Assembly (NCBI GenBank): GCA_963739085.1
Contig: CAVTZA010000020.1
Location: forward strand, 1-64,000
Reading direction: 5' to 3'
From: DATFQE01 sp963739085
Lineage (GTDB): Bacteria; Actinomycetota; Thermoleophilia; Gaiellales; Gaiellaceae
Length of the DNA: 64,000 nt
Shown: piece after piece, positions 15,845 to 28,142 of the stretch
Layout: every line of letters begins with the position of its first letter
How positions within the stretch are numbered: the stretch's first letter is position 1
Translations under genes and position numbers: made by a program
The notes under the pieces: generated by a model
Databases searched by the model: none
Seen by the model: only the letters and a program-made list of their open reading frames with translations
What the model was told of the DNA's origin: nothing

Positions 15845-16711
15845 GTGCTCGCCGCAGTCCTCCTGATCGGCGTCACCGTCGTCTGGGGCGTGACGTTCGT
15901 CCAGGTGAAGGACGCGGTGGCGATCTACCCGCTCTTCGCCTTCCTGACCGTCCGCTACGCGATCGCGAGCTCCGTCCTGGCTCCCGTCGCCGCGTTCCGG
16001 CTCCGCGGGCTCGGGCGCAGCGGCTTCATCGCCGGCGGCGTGCTCGGCGTGCTGCTGGCCGCCGGCTCCGCGCTGCAGACGGCCGGGCTCGAGCGGACGA
16101 CCGTGACGAACACGGGGTTCATCACGGGCCTCTACGTGCTCCTGACGCCGCTGTTCGCGCTCGCGCTCTTCCGCACGCGCATCACGCGGGAGCTGTGGCT
16201 CGCGGTCGCCCTCGCGCTCCTGGGCCTCACGCTCCTCGCCGGCGTTCCGAGCAGCTCGGCCGTCGGCGACCTGCTCGTCCTGTTGAGCACGTCGGCGCAG
16301 GCGCTGCAGATCGTGATGGTGGAGCGGTACGCCAACCGCTACGACGCCGTCGGCCTGACGTTCGTCCAGATGCTGACGGCCCTCGTGGGGTTCGCGGTGA
16401 TCGCGATCGCACTCGGCGACCTCTCGGTGCCGCACGGGACGACCGTCTGGGCCGCGCTGCTCGTCACCGGGGTGTTCGCGAGCGCGCTCGCCTACCTGAT
16501 CCAGATCTGGGCACAGCGGCGGATCAGCGCCACGCGGATCGCGATCATCTTCTCGCTGGAGACGGTCTGGGCCGGCTTCTTCGGCTACCTGCTCGACGGC
16601 GACCGCCTGGGCGTGCTCGGCTGGACGGGGTGCGGCCTGATCTTCGCCGCGATCATCGTCGCCGAGCCGTTTGCGGCCGAGACCTTGCGCCGGCTCGTCA
16701 GGCGCCGTTGA
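15845..16711 (+). CDS. EamA/DMT-family transporter
   Basis: 288 residues, about ten predicted membrane helices in two EamA repeats (WGVTFVQVKDAVAIYP early; YLIQIWAQRRISATRIAI and ETVWAGFFGYLLDGD late). The family exports or imports small metabolites; the substrate cannot be assigned. GTG start 42 bp from the divergent moaA start. Confidence 0.88.
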   Translation: MLAAVLLIGVTVVWGVTFVQVKDAVAIYPLFAFLTVRYAIASSVLAPVAAFRLRGLGRSGFIAGGVLGVLLAAGSALQTAGLERTTVTNTGFITGLYVLLTPLFALALFRTRITRELWLAVALALLGLTLLAGVPSSSAVGDLLVLLSTSAQALQIVMVERYANRYDAVGLTFVQMLTALVGFAVIAIALGDLSVPHGTTVWAALLVTGVFASALAYLIQIWAQRRISATRIAIIFSLETVWAGFFGYLLDGDRLGVLGWTGCGLIFAAIIVAEPFAAETLRRLVRRR

Positions 16712-16729
16712 GGCGCAGCTCGAAGCCGC

Positions 16730-17815
16730 TCAGAATGTCCATTCTCCGTTCTCCTGCACGACCTCGCCGTCGCATTCGATCCGGCCGCCGTTCCGCAGCT
16801 CCTTGACCATGTCCCAGTGCACCGACGAGACGTTGATGCCGCCGATCGACGGGATTCCCGCGCCGATCGCGAGGTGGATCGTCCCGTAGATCTTCTCGTC
16901 GAAGAGCGTCTCCTTGACGTGGCGCTGGATGCCGGGGTTGCAGCCGATGCCGAACTCGCCCAGCCGCCGCGCGCCCTCGTCGCGGTCGAGCTTCGCGATC
17001 AGCGCCTCCTCGTTGCTCTCCGCCGAGGCCTCGACGATGCGGCCGCCCTCGTAGCGGAAGCGGACGCCGGTCACCTCGTCCGGCGGGTCGACCGCCGGGT
17101 ACTCCGAGAACGAGACGACGCCTTCGGTCGACTCCTCGACCGGGCTGTAGAAGACCTCGCCGCCGGGCATGTTGTAGTGGCCGTCGTCGACCTCCCCGTG
17201 CCTGCCGGCGAGCGAGAAGCGGATGTCGGTCTCGTGCCCGACGATCCGGACCTCCTCGGCGGCGTCGAAGCGGTCGGCGATCCGCTGCATCTTGCGGCCC
17301 TCCTCGTCCCAGTCGATCAGGCACGCGCCGTAGACGAAGTCCTCGAACTGCTCGGTGGTCATGCCGGCGGCCTGCGCGAGGGCGGCGGTCGGGTAGCGGC
17401 ACGCGACCCAGGGGATCTCCAGACGGAGCCGGCGCTCGAGCAGCGGCCGGTTCGCCTCCGAGAGCAGGCCCCGCTTGCGCGGGTCGAGGTCGGCGCCCTC
17501 GTGGGTGTTCTCCGGGGCGCCGATGTTCATCCAGGCGTCGATCTGCTCCCCCATGGCCGCCTCGAGCGACGGCTGCCGGGCGACCACCTCGTCGGGGGCC
17601 TCCTCGGCCCAGAGGTAGGCGAACGGCCAGTTCTCCTCAGCCCAGCTGAGCCGGACGATCGGATGCGCGCCCCGTTTGCCGAGCGCGCGCACGACCTCCT
17701 CGACGAGCGGACGCGCGAGCGGGCTCGTCTTCACGAGGACCTCCCAGCCGGACTGCACGTCGAGACAGCGCTCGACGAGCAGGCTCGCGTACTCGCGGAC
17801 GCGCGGATCGATCAC
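16730..17815 (-). CDS. M29-family aminopeptidase (thermophilic metallopeptidase family), copy 1
   Basis: 361 residues. The M29 metal-site motifs are present: NMPGGEVFYSP, EKIYGTIHLAIGAG and VHWDMVKEL, with GIGCNPGI between. The predicted role is cytoplasmic removal of N-terminal amino acids. GTG 17815 overlaps the TGA of the upstream paralogue (GTGA), implying translational coupling. Confidence 0.88.
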   Translation of the reverse strand: MIDPRVREYASLLVERCLDVQSGWEVLVKTSPLARPLVEEVVRALGKRGAHPIVRLSWAEENWPFAYLWAEEAPDEVVARQPSLEAAMGEQIDAWMNIGAPENTHEGADLDPRKRGLLSEANRPLLERRLRLEIPWVACRYPTAALAQAAGMTTEQFEDFVYGACLIDWDEEGRKMQRIADRFDAAEEVRIVGHETDIRFSLAGRHGEVDDGHYNMPGGEVFYSPVEESTEGVVSFSEYPAVDPPDEVTGVRFRYEGGRIVEASAESNEEALIAKLDRDEGARRLGEFGIGCNPGIQRHVKETLFDEKIYGTIHLAIGAGIPSIGGINVSSVHWDMVKELRNGGRIECDGEVVQENGEWTF

Positions 17816-18891
17816 AGCTTCCACTCCCCGTTCTGTTGGACGAGCTCGCCGTCGCACCAGAGCTCGCCGCCGCCGCGGAGGTCCTTGACGAGGTCCCAGT
17901 GCAGGCCGCTCGTGTTGGTGCCGCCGATGTGCGTGTAGCTCGCCCCGAGTGCCAGGTGCACGGTGCCGGCCATCTTCTCGTCGAAGAGCGTATTCCTCAT
18001 GTGCCGGGTGATCCCGGGGTTGCAGCCGATCCCGAGCTCGCCCAGCCGGCGGGCGCCCTCGTCCGTGTCCAGGTTGGAGAAGAGGTACTCCTCGCCGCTC
18101 GCCGCCGACGCGTCGACGACGCGACCGCCCTCGAAGACGAGCCGCACGCCCGTCACCTCGAGCCCTTCGCTCACGGAGGGGAACTCGGAGAACTCGATGA
18201 CGCCCTCCGCTGCGTCTTCGACCGGCGCGTAGAAGAACTCACCGCCCGGCATATTGGACTCGCCGCCGTCGATGTCGGCCTTCCGGCCTGCGAGCGAGAG
18301 CGTGAGATCCGTGCCGGCGGCAACGATCCGGAGCTCGTCGGCCGCGTCGAGGCGGTCCGCGTAGCGGCGCATCGTCGCCTTGAGCTCCGTCCAGTCGACC
18401 AGGACGGCGTCGTACATGACCTGCTCGAACTGCCGCCGGGTGAGCCCCGCGTCCTGGGCGAGTGCGTTGGTCGGGTACTGACACGACACCCAGGGGATCT
18501 CGTGCGCCATCGTGCGGCGCATGAAGTAGGCGGTCGCCGTGGCCGCGAGCGCCCGCCGCCCGGAGTCGAGCTCGACGAGGCCGCGGGTGTTCTCGGGCGC
18601 GTCGATCGTGATGCGCGCGTCCATCTCGTCGCTGGCGAAGCGGTCGATCTCGGGCAGCGTCCCGAGCAGCTCCGCGGGCGCCTCCGAGGCCCAGGCGACG
18701 TCGATCGGCCAGAGCGTGAACCCGAGCCGTACCACCGCGTAAGCGCCGCGCCGGCCGATGCGGCGGACGACCTCCTCCAGGAGCGGCCGCGACTCCGGCT
18801 GAGTCCGGATCAGGACCTGCCAGCCCGGCTGGACGTCGAGGCAGTACTCGACGAGCAGTCGCGCGTACGCCTCGAGCCGCGTCTCCGCCAC
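17812..18891 (-). CDS. M29-family aminopeptidase, copy 2
   Basis: 359 residues, clear paralogue of the next gene. The same metal-site motifs are kept: NMPGGEFFYAP, EKMAGTVHLALG and LHWDLVKDL. I chose GTG 18891 because conserved sequence starts right there and longer starts would run into the divergent dnaK promoter region. The two copies differ most in the N-terminal half, as expected of an old tandem duplication with changed substrate range. Confidence 0.88.
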   Translation of the reverse strand: MAETRLEAYARLLVEYCLDVQPGWQVLIRTQPESRPLLEEVVRRIGRRGAYAVVRLGFTLWPIDVAWASEAPAELLGTLPEIDRFASDEMDARITIDAPENTRGLVELDSGRRALAATATAYFMRRTMAHEIPWVSCQYPTNALAQDAGLTRRQFEQVMYDAVLVDWTELKATMRRYADRLDAADELRIVAAGTDLTLSLAGRKADIDGGESNMPGGEFFYAPVEDAAEGVIEFSEFPSVSEGLEVTGVRLVFEGGRVVDASAASGEEYLFSNLDTDEGARRLGELGIGCNPGITRHMRNTLFDEKMAGTVHLALGASYTHIGGTNTSGLHWDLVKDLRGGGELWCDGELVQQNGEWKL

Positions 18892-18974
18892 GGGCGGCGA
18901 GCTTACAGACCGCTGATCTGCTATAAAGAGGCTTAGATTTTCTCCCAAACAGGATTCAAGACGGAAGGAGTCAG

Positions 18975-20890
18975 ATGGCGAAGGTAATCGGCATCGATCT
19001 CGGCACGACCAACTCATGCATGGCCGTGCTCGAAGGCGGCGAGCCGACGGTGATCCCGAACGCCGAGGGCGGCCGCACCACGCCGTCCGTCGTCGCGTTC
19101 ACGAAGGACGGTCAGCGGCTCGTCGGCGCGCCCGCGAAGCGCCAGCAGGTGACGAACCCGCAGAACACGGTGTTCTCGATCAAGCGCTTCATGGGCCGCA
19201 AGTACGGCGAGGTCTCCGAGGAGATGAAGATCGTCCCCTACGAGGTCGTCCAGGGGCAGAACGGCGACGCGCGCGTGAAGGCGGCCGACAAGGAGTACGC
19301 GCCGCCGGAGCTCAGCGCGATGATCCTCCAGAAGCTGAAGGCGGACGCCGAGGCCTACCTCGGCGAGCCCGTCACCGACGCGGTCATCACCGTCCCCGCC
19401 TACTTCAACAACGCCCAGCGCGAGGCGACGAAGGACGCCGGCAAGGTCGCCGGCCTCAACGTCCTGCGCATCATCAACGAGCCGACCGCGGCCTCGCTCG
19501 CGTACGGGCTCGACAAGGAGGGCGACCAGACGATCCTCGTCTTCGACCTCGGCGGCGGGACGTTCGACGTCTCGATCCTCGAGCTCGGCGAGGGCGTCTT
19601 CGAGGTCAAGGCCACGAACGGCGACAACCACCTCGGCGGCGACAACTTCGACAAGGCGATCGTCGACTGGATGGTGGCCGAGTTCAAGAAGGACCAGGGG
19701 ATCGACCTGGCCGCGGACAAGATGGCGCTGCAGCGTCTCTACGAGGCGGCCGAGAAGGCCAAGATCGAGCTGTCGTCCACGATGACGACGCAGATCAACC
19801 TGCCGTTCATCACGGCGACGCAGGACGGCCCGAAGCACCTCGACCTCCAGCTCACGCGCGCGAAGCTCAACGAGCTCACCGCCGACGTTGCTAGACCGGA
19901 CGGTCGGTGCCGACCAAGCAGGCCCTGGCCGATGCAGGCCTCGATTCCGCGAAGATCGACCATGTCGTCCTGGTCGGGGGCATGACCCGTATGCCGGCCG
20001 TGGTCGACAAGGTGAAGGAGCTCGTCGGCAAGGACCCGCACAAGGGCGTCAACCCGGACGAGGTCGTCGCCGTCGGCGCGGCCATCCAGGCCGGCGTCCT
20101 CAGGGGCGAGGTCAAGGACATCCTGCTCCTCGACGTCACGCCGCTGTCCCTCGGCATCGAGACCAAGGGCGGCGTCTTCACGAGGCTGATCGAGCGGAAC
20201 ACGACCATCCCGACCAAGAAGTCGGAGGTGTTCACGACCGCCGAGGACAACCAGCCGTCCGTGGAGGTCCACGTGGCGCAGGGCGAGTCCGAGATGGTCG
20301 TCTACAACAAGACGCTCGGGAAGTTCCAGCTCGTCGGCATCCCGCCGGCGATGCGGGGCCAGCCCCAGGTCGAGGTCACGTTCGACATCGACGCGAACGG
20401 GATCATCAACGTCTCGGCGAAGGACCTCGGCACCGGCAACCAGCAGCAGATCCGGATCGAGGGCGGCTCCGGCCTCTCCGAGGACGAAGTGCAGCGGATG
20501 GTCGGCGAGGCCGAAGCGCACCGCGACGAGGCGCACAGGCTGCGCGAGCTCGCGGACGCGAAGAACCAGGCCGAGAGCCTCGTGTACCAGACCGAGCGCT
20601 CGCTGAAGGAGCACCGTGACAAGCTCGAGGAGAGCGACGCCTCGACGATCGAGGGCCGTGTCATGGAGCTCAAGCAGGCGCTCGAGTCAGACGACGTCGG
20701 CGAGATCAGGGCCAAGACCGAGGCGCTGACCGAGTCCTCGCACAAGCTGGCCGAGGCCGTCTACGCGCAGGCGACCGCGGCGCAGGCGACGTCGTCGCAG
20801 GCCGGCAACGGCTCGGCCACCTCCGACGACGAGGTCGTCGAGGAGGCCGACTACGAGGTCATCGACGAGGAACAGCCGAAGCCGTCGTGA
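18975..20890 (+). CDS. dnaK: Chaperone DnaK (Hsp70), two frameshifts as read
   Basis: Full-length Hsp70, about 637 residues after correction. ATPase motifs: IGIDLGTTNSC at the start, VFDLGGGTFDVS, VVLVGGMTRMP. The substrate domain and acidic tail (VVEEADYEVIDEE) follow. Two extra bases, near 19888 and 19908, break the frame around the expected LLDRTVGPTKQAL; the middle piece LLDRTVG is visible in a third frame. AAGGAG lies 7 bp before ATG. First gene of dnaK-grpE-dnaJ-hspR-clpB. The upstream 83 bp (18892-18974) is shared with the divergent M29 gene and contains TATAAA at 18922, but I could not find a matching -35 or a full HspR operator. Confidence 0.95.
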
Positions 20891-21459
20891 CCGACGAGAT
20901 CCGCAACGAAGAGGCTCGACAGCGCACGGGGGAACCTCCCGGTTCCCCCGAAACCCCGTCCCCTGGTCCGCTTCGCGGACAGACGGCTTCGCCGTCCGTC
21001 GAGGAGCGCCTCGCGCAGGCGGACGCCCGCGCGGAGGAGCACCTGAACGACCTCAAGCGCCTCGCGGCCGAGTTCGACAACTACCGCAAGCGTGCCGCGC
21101 GCGACCAGGAGAGCCTGGTCGCGCGGGCCGCCGAGCGGCTCGTGAAGGAGCTCCTGCCCGTGCTCGACGACCTCGAACGTGCGCTCGTCGCGGCCGACGA
21201 GCACCAGGAGGCGAAGCTCGAGGACGGCGTCCGGCTGGTGCACAGGTCGCTCGCCGATGCGCTCCGCAGGGAGGGTCTCGAGGAGATCCCGACCGAAGGA
21301 GCATTCGATCCGCACGTGCACGAGGCGCTGCTCTCGCAGCCGTCCGAGGCCGACGAGGGCACCGTGATCGAGGTGCTGCAGAAGGGGTACCGGCTGGGCG
21401 ATCGCGTGCTGCGGCCCGCGAGAGTCGTGGTCGCGGCGGCGAAGACGGAGGGCGAGTGA
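20887..21459 (+). CDS. grpE: Nucleotide exchange factor GrpE
   Basis: 190 residues from GTG 20887, overlapping the dnaK stop. A coiled-coil (RAEEHLNDLKRLAAEFDNYRKR) is followed by the typical C-terminal beta domain (LEEIPTEGAFDPHVHEAL, GTVIEVLQKGYRLGDRVLRPA). GrpE releases ADP from DnaK. The N-terminal 40 residues are low-complexity (GEPPGSPETPSPGPLRGQTA) and coincide with three strong DNA inverted repeats. Confidence 0.95.
   Translation: MTDEIRNEEARQRTGEPPGSPETPSPGPLRGQTASPSVEERLAQADARAEEHLNDLKRLAAEFDNYRKRAARDQESLVARAAERLVKELLPVLDDLERALVAADEHQEAKLEDGVRLVHRSLADALRREGLEEIPTEGAFDPHVHEALLSQPSEADEGTVIEVLQKGYRLGDRVLRPARVVVAAAKTEGE
20928..20996. repeat. Three consecutive inverted repeats inside the grpE 5' region
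   Basis: GGGGGAACC-TCCC-GGTTCCCCC (20928-20949), GTCCGC-TTC-GCGGAC (20966-20980) and GACGGC-TTC-GCCGTC (20982-20996). All arms are perfect. They code for the disordered N-terminus, so either a palindromic repeat has been taken up in frame or they fold in the mRNA. Confidence 0.6.
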
Positions 21460-22554
21460 GCGAGCTGTACTCCACGCTCGGCGTTCCCAAGAACGCCTCG
21501 CCCGACTGAGATCAAGAAGGCGTACCGCAAGCTCGCCCGCGAGAGCCATCCCGACCGCAACCCCGGCGACGCGGCCGCGGAGGAGCGCTTCAAGGAGGTC
21601 CAGGCGGCCTACGACGTGCTCTCGGACCCCGAGAAGCGCAAGCAGTACGACAGCTTCGGGTCGGCGAACGGCCGCGGCGGCCCCAGCGGTTGGAACGTCC
21701 CCGGCGACTTCGACCTGGGTGACCTGGGCGGCATGTTCGGCGACCTCTTCGGCGGAGGGGGCGGCGGCCGCTTCCGCCGCGGCACTCGCTCTCAGCCCGC
21801 GGGGAGGCGCGGCGCCGATCTCGAGGCCGAGGTTCGCCTCTCCTTCGAGGACTCCCTCCGTGGGCTCGAGACGCGTATCCCGGTCGAACTCGCGACCGCC
21901 TGCCGCGACTGCGGCGGCTCGGGCGCGCAGCCCGGGACGGCGCCGTCGGTCTGCCCGGAGTGCAAGGGCCGGGGCGTCACCTCCGAGAGCCAGGGCCTGT
22001 TCGCGCTCTCACAGCCGTGCCCGCGCTGCGGCGGCCAGGGGACGGTCATCGAGAGCCCCTGCCCGACCTGCCACGGCAGCGGCCGCGAGCGGCGCACGAA
22101 GCGCTACACCGTGAAGATCCCAGCTGGGGTCAGGGACGGCACGCGTATTCGCCTGAAGGGCAAGGGCGAGGCCGGCGTCGGCGCCGGTCCTCCCGGAGAC
22201 CTCTTCGTCGTCACGCGCGTCGAGCCCTCGCGGCTCTACTCGCGCCGCGGCGGGTCCGACCTCGAGCTCGACGTGCCGGTGACCTTCGCCGAGGCGGCGC
22301 TCGGCGCGACCGTCGAGGTGCCGACTCCGTACGGAGACCGCCTGTCGCTCAAGGTGCCGGCCGGCTCCGAGGACGGGAAGCTCCTGAAGATGCGCGGCCA
22401 CGGCGCGCCGGCGCTCAAGGGCGGGGGCAAGGGCGACCTCGTCGCGCGCCTTCGCGTGAACGTGCCCAAGAAGCTGACGAAGAAGGAGCGCGAGGCGATC
22501 GAGGCACTCCAGCAGGCGTCGCGCGAGAACCCGAGGGAGGGTCTGCTCGGCTGA
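21456..22554 (+). CDS. dnaJ: Chaperone DnaJ (Hsp40), frameshifted near the start
   Basis: GTG 21456 overlaps the grpE stop. The J domain (ELYSTLGVPKNASPD, then KKAYRKLARESHPDRNPGD with HPD) is interrupted: an extra T at 21507 makes an in-frame TGA, and removing it restores about 365 residues. The G/F region, four zinc-finger repeats (CRDCGGSG, CPECKGRG, CPRCGGQG, CPTCHGSG) and the C-terminal substrate domain are all intact downstream. It delivers clients to DnaK and stimulates its ATPase. Confidence 0.94.
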
Positions 22555-22921
22555 TGGACGACCACCCCCGCTACATGATCTCCGTCGCCGCCGAGCTCGT
22601 CGGCATGCACCCCCAGACGCTTCGCGTCTACGAGCAGAAGGGCCTCGTTCGGCCGAAGCGAACGGCGGGCAACACGCGGCTGTACTCCGAGCGCGACGTC
22701 GAGCGCCTGCGCCTCGTTCAGCGGCTCACGAGCGAGCTCGGGCTCAACCTCGCCGGCGTCGAGCATGTGCTTCGCCTCGAGGACCAGCTGCAGCGCATGC
22801 ACCGGCGCATGGAGAGGCTCGAGCGCGAGATGCGCGAGGCGGTGGCCTCCGTCCACCGGCAGTACCGCCGCGACCTCGTGCTCTACAAGCCGCCCGCCCA
22901 CCCGGTACCGCAGAGGAGCGA

Positions 22922-22940
<19 letters not shown>
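22554..22940 (+). CDS. hspR: Heat-shock repressor HspR (MerR family)
   Basis: 128 residues, ATG overlapping the dnaJ stop (TGATG). MerR-type DNA-binding domain: YMISVAAELVGMHPQTLRVYEQ, GLVRPKRT, NTRLYSERDVERL, followed by a helix (ELGLNLAGVEHVLRLEDQL). In Actinomycetota HspR represses the dnaK operon and clpB with DnaK as co-repressor, so this gene probably controls its own operon. Its end overlaps the clpB start by 19 bp. Confidence 0.93.
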
Positions 22941-25408
<2,468 letters not shown>

Positions 25409-25553
25409 TCCGGCGACAGCCGACGCCCTGCGTACCGTCTGTCACGTGCTCCCTCCGATCGTCAACGGCGACCCCGGCGACGAGACCGCCGAGGACTGAC
25501 CTGCTCGAGTCGGGTCTCCTGCAGCCCGCGGAAACGCGCGGTAGGCTCTAGAC

Positions 25554-25976
25554 GTGCCCTACCGGAAGGCCGCCATCCGGCCCTACAGGCCCGAGGATGA
25601 GCCTGTTCTCTTCGGACTCGCCCGCATGAGCCTCGGCTCGAGCCCCTCGTGGCGCGACGACCGCACCCTCGGGGTGCTCGAGAGCGACACGGTCTTCGTC
25701 GCCGAGCTCGACGGCCGCCCAGCCGGCTTCGTCGCCGTCGAGGAGAAGCCGCAAACGCTGCGGATCGACGAGCTCTTCGTCGTCCCGGAGCACCGCGACG
25801 AGTCGATCGAATGGCAGCTGCTCGAGTACGCCGAGGGCTACGCCATTTCGTGCGACTCCCACCGCCTGCAGGCCGTCGTCGAAGGTGACGAACCGAGCTC
25901 CGAGGCGCCGTTCCGGCGCTACGGCTTCGCCCCGAAGGACGAGGGCATGCTCGAGCTGGCGCTCCCGCAGGGGTAA
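25554..25976 (+). CDS. GNAT-family N-acetyltransferase
   Basis: 140 residues from GTG 25554. GNAT fold: IRPYRPEDEPVLFGLA at the N-terminus, DTVFVAELDGRPAGFVAVEE, then LFVVPEHRDESIEWQLL (motif A region, weak acetyl-CoA loop) and PFRRYGFAPKDEGMLEL at the end. Acceptor unknown. Head of a run with the next two genes (0-bp spacing). Confidence 0.78.
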   Translation: MPYRKAAIRPYRPEDEPVLFGLARMSLGSSPSWRDDRTLGVLESDTVFVAELDGRPAGFVAVEEKPQTLRIDELFVVPEHRDESIEWQLLEYAEGYAISCDSHRLQAVVEGDEPSSEAPFRRYGFAPKDEGMLELALPQG

Positions 25977-26645
25977 GTGGCCCAGCCGCTGCCGGAGGCA
26001 CTGCCGCCGGAAACGCGGCCGGTCGGCCAGCTCGTCGCCGAGACCCTCCGTCTGTACGGCGGCCTGTTCTGGCGGGCGCTGCCGCTCGGGCTCACCCTGG
26101 CCATCGCGGACCAGCTGGTCCGGAATCTCACCTTCGGCGAGCAGGTGCTCGTGCTCCTCGTCTTCGCGCCGTTCTTCACGCTGTCCTACGCGGGCGCGGT
26201 CGCCCTGGTCAGCGGCGAAAGCCCGCCGCTCTCACGCTGGGCGCTGGCGATCGTCCTGGGGACGATCGCGTTCGCACCAGCAGCATTCCTGCTGCCCTGG
26301 TTCGTGCTGCTCGCCTTCGCGTGGCTGGCCGTGGTCTGCCTCGTCGTCCCGGTCGTGATGATCGAGGGCCTCGGCCCGCTGCCATCCTTCGCGCGCGCAG
26401 TCCAGCTCGCCCGCGCGGACTACGTCCATGCGCTCGGCTCGCTCGCGACGCTCGCGATCCTCTTCTTCCTCACGCGCCTGACACTCGCGCTGCTGCTGCG
26501 CGGCGCAGGTGACCAGGCTGAACGGGTCGCCGTCTTCCTCGCGGATCTCGTTCTGGCGCCGGTGCTCTTCCTCGGCACGGCGCTCCTCTACGTCGACCAG
26601 GTGGCACGGTTAGAGTCGCCACGCCGCAAGCGAAAGGAGCCGTAG
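25977..26645 (+). CDS. Polytopic membrane protein of unknown function
   Basis: 222 residues from a GTG immediately after the GNAT stop. About five to six hydrophobic segments. The pattern (LVAETLRLYGGLFWRALPLGL at the start, a long amphipathic stretch PSFARAVQLARADYVHALGS in the middle) resembles membrane domains of the YciC/glycerophosphodiester phosphodiesterase-associated type, but I cannot assign a family firmly. Confidence 0.75.
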   Translation: MAQPLPEALPPETRPVGQLVAETLRLYGGLFWRALPLGLTLAIADQLVRNLTFGEQVLVLLVFAPFFTLSYAGAVALVSGESPPLSRWALAIVLGTIAFAPAAFLLPWFVLLAFAWLAVVCLVVPVVMIEGLGPLPSFARAVQLARADYVHALGSLATLAILFFLTRLTLALLLRGAGDQAERVAVFLADLVLAPVLFLGTALLYVDQVARLESPRRKRKEP

Positions 26646-26930
26646 ATGCCGCTGTACGTGATGCTCTCCAACCTGACCGCCCAGGGCGTCCAGACCCTGA
26701 AGGCGAACCCCGACCGACTCCGCGAGGTCAACCGCGACATCGAGGAGCTCGGCGCCAAGGTGCTCCACCAGTGGGCCACCCTCGGGCCGTACGACTTCGT
26801 CAACGTCGTGGAGGCGCCCGACGCCGCCACGATCGCGCGGGTCTCCGTCGAGCTCGGAGCACGGGGCAGCTCGAACTTCCAGACGCTGGAAGCGCTGACG
26901 ATCGACGAGTTCCTCGCAACGCTGACCTAG
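26646..26930 (+). CDS. GYD-domain protein
   Basis: 94 residues matching the GYD family in length and pattern: MPLYVMLSNLTAQGVQTLK at the start, then LGAKVLHQWATLGPYDFVNV (the GxYD core), and SVELGARGSSNFQTLEAL. The family is small, cytoplasmic and ferredoxin-like in predicted fold; function unknown. Confidence 0.88.
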   Translation: MPLYVMLSNLTAQGVQTLKANPDRLREVNRDIEELGAKVLHQWATLGPYDFVNVVEAPDAATIARVSVELGARGSSNFQTLEALTIDEFLATLT

Positions 26931-26963
26931 CCGCACTTCGCGTTTCCGCGTCCGCCAAGCACA

Positions 26964-28142
26964 ATGATTGACATGCGGTTGCGGCGTGACGTGGCGCTCG
27001 TGCTGTCCGGCGGCGGCGTCAACGGCGTTTTGATGGAGCTCGGCTTTCTCCGCCGGGTTCGCGAGAGCGAGCTCTGGCCGCGCGTCGGCTTCGTCTTCGG
27101 CACGTCGGCCGGCGCCCTCGTCGGCGCGATGGCCGCGCTCGACCGGCTCGACGAGCTCGAGGAGTTCCTGTACGGCCTCCAGCCGGCCGACACGTTCCGG
27201 CCCAATCGCCTCTGGAGGCTGCCGCTCCTCGGCCTGCACGAGTACGTCCTCCCGAGGACGATCGCCGAGCGGGTCAGCGACCCGGTGGAGCTCGGCCGCG
27301 CTCTCGTCGCCTGTGAGCGCGAGCTCGTCGTCGTCGCCACAGACGCGAGCCCGCTCGCCGAGGGCGTCGACGAGCGCGACTACGAGCTCGTCTACTCGTC
27401 GCGGCGAACCCCACCGGACGAGCTGGCCGCGGCGATCTTCGCGTCGGCGGCGCAGAGCGCGCTCGTTCTGCCGGTGCGCGTCGGCGACCGCATCGCGACC
27501 GACGGCGGCTGGGTGCGTAACTTCCCGCTCGCCCACGCCTACGCGCGGCCCGGCGTGCGCATGATCGTGGCGTTCCGCTACGTGCCGCGCTTTCCCGACG
27601 TCGCCACCGACGGTCTCGAGCGACTGCGCAAGCGGCTGGAGCGCTTCCGGGCGGTCCCGCCGATCCGGGCGTTCATCGCCGAGCTGAACGAGGCCGAAGA
27701 GCGGTCGCGGGCTGGGGAGCCCGCGCACCTCCCGGAGATGATCCTCCGCCTCACGCGGGCCGCGATCGTCCGCAACACCGTGGTCGAGGAGAAGACCGCT
27801 GAAGAGCGTGACGAGTCGATCCACGAGCTCGCGCGTCTGCGCGAGGACGTCCGCGAGCTGATCCAGCGCCAGACGGGCCGGCGCGACCGCGCACGCCTGC
27901 TCGCCGCCGTGGAGGAGCGCTTCGAGACCGCCCGCTTCCCCTTCCGCCACGACCGCGCGATCCCCCGCATCACCGTCCGCGGGGCGACCGACGGCGTCAG
28001 CCTCGACCCCGGCGTACGCGCGCAGAAGCCGTGGTCCGCCGAAGACAAGCACGCGCTGATCGAGCGCGGGTACGCGCTCGCCGATGCCGAGCTCCACAGG
28101 ACCGGGATCGACCTGCCCGAAACCCGCGAGTCCGCCGGCTAG
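26964..28142 (+). CDS. Patatin-like phospholipase
   Basis: 392 residues. All patatin motifs are present: oxyanion GGG (LVLSGGGVNG), nucleophile elbow GTSAG (FVFGTSAGALVGA) and the catalytic Asp in ATDGGWVRN. The family hydrolyses acyl esters of lipids. A charged helical region (about 235-320, ERDESIHELARLREDVREL) follows the catalytic domain. The start may be ATG 26964 or 26973. The stop overlaps the convergent psuG stop by 4 bp. Confidence 0.9.
   Translation: MIDMRLRRDVALVLSGGGVNGVLMELGFLRRVRESELWPRVGFVFGTSAGALVGAMAALDRLDELEEFLYGLQPADTFRPNRLWRLPLLGLHEYVLPRTIAERVSDPVELGRALVACERELVVVATDASPLAEGVDERDYELVYSSRRTPPDELAAAIFASAAQSALVLPVRVGDRIATDGGWVRNFPLAHAYARPGVRMIVAFRYVPRFPDVATDGLERLRKRLERFRAVPPIRAFIAELNEAEERSRAGEPAHLPEMILRLTRAAIVRNTVVEEKTAEERDESIHELARLREDVRELIQRQTGRRDRARLLAAVEERFETARFPFRHDRAIPRITVRGATDGVSLDPGVRAQKPWSAEDKHALIERGYALADAELHRTGIDLPETRESAG

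Noticed and set aside
18892..18974. HspR operator (HAIR, CTTGAGT-N7-ACTCAAG) upstream of dnaK
   Set aside because: Only a weak half-site (ATTCAAG) is present and its partner is missing at the required spacing, so I did not call it although HspR control is expected.
25446..25499. Seventeen-codon open frame (GTG start) between clpB and the GNAT gene
   Set aside because: Too short to support, no clear ribosome-binding site and no recognisable sequence.
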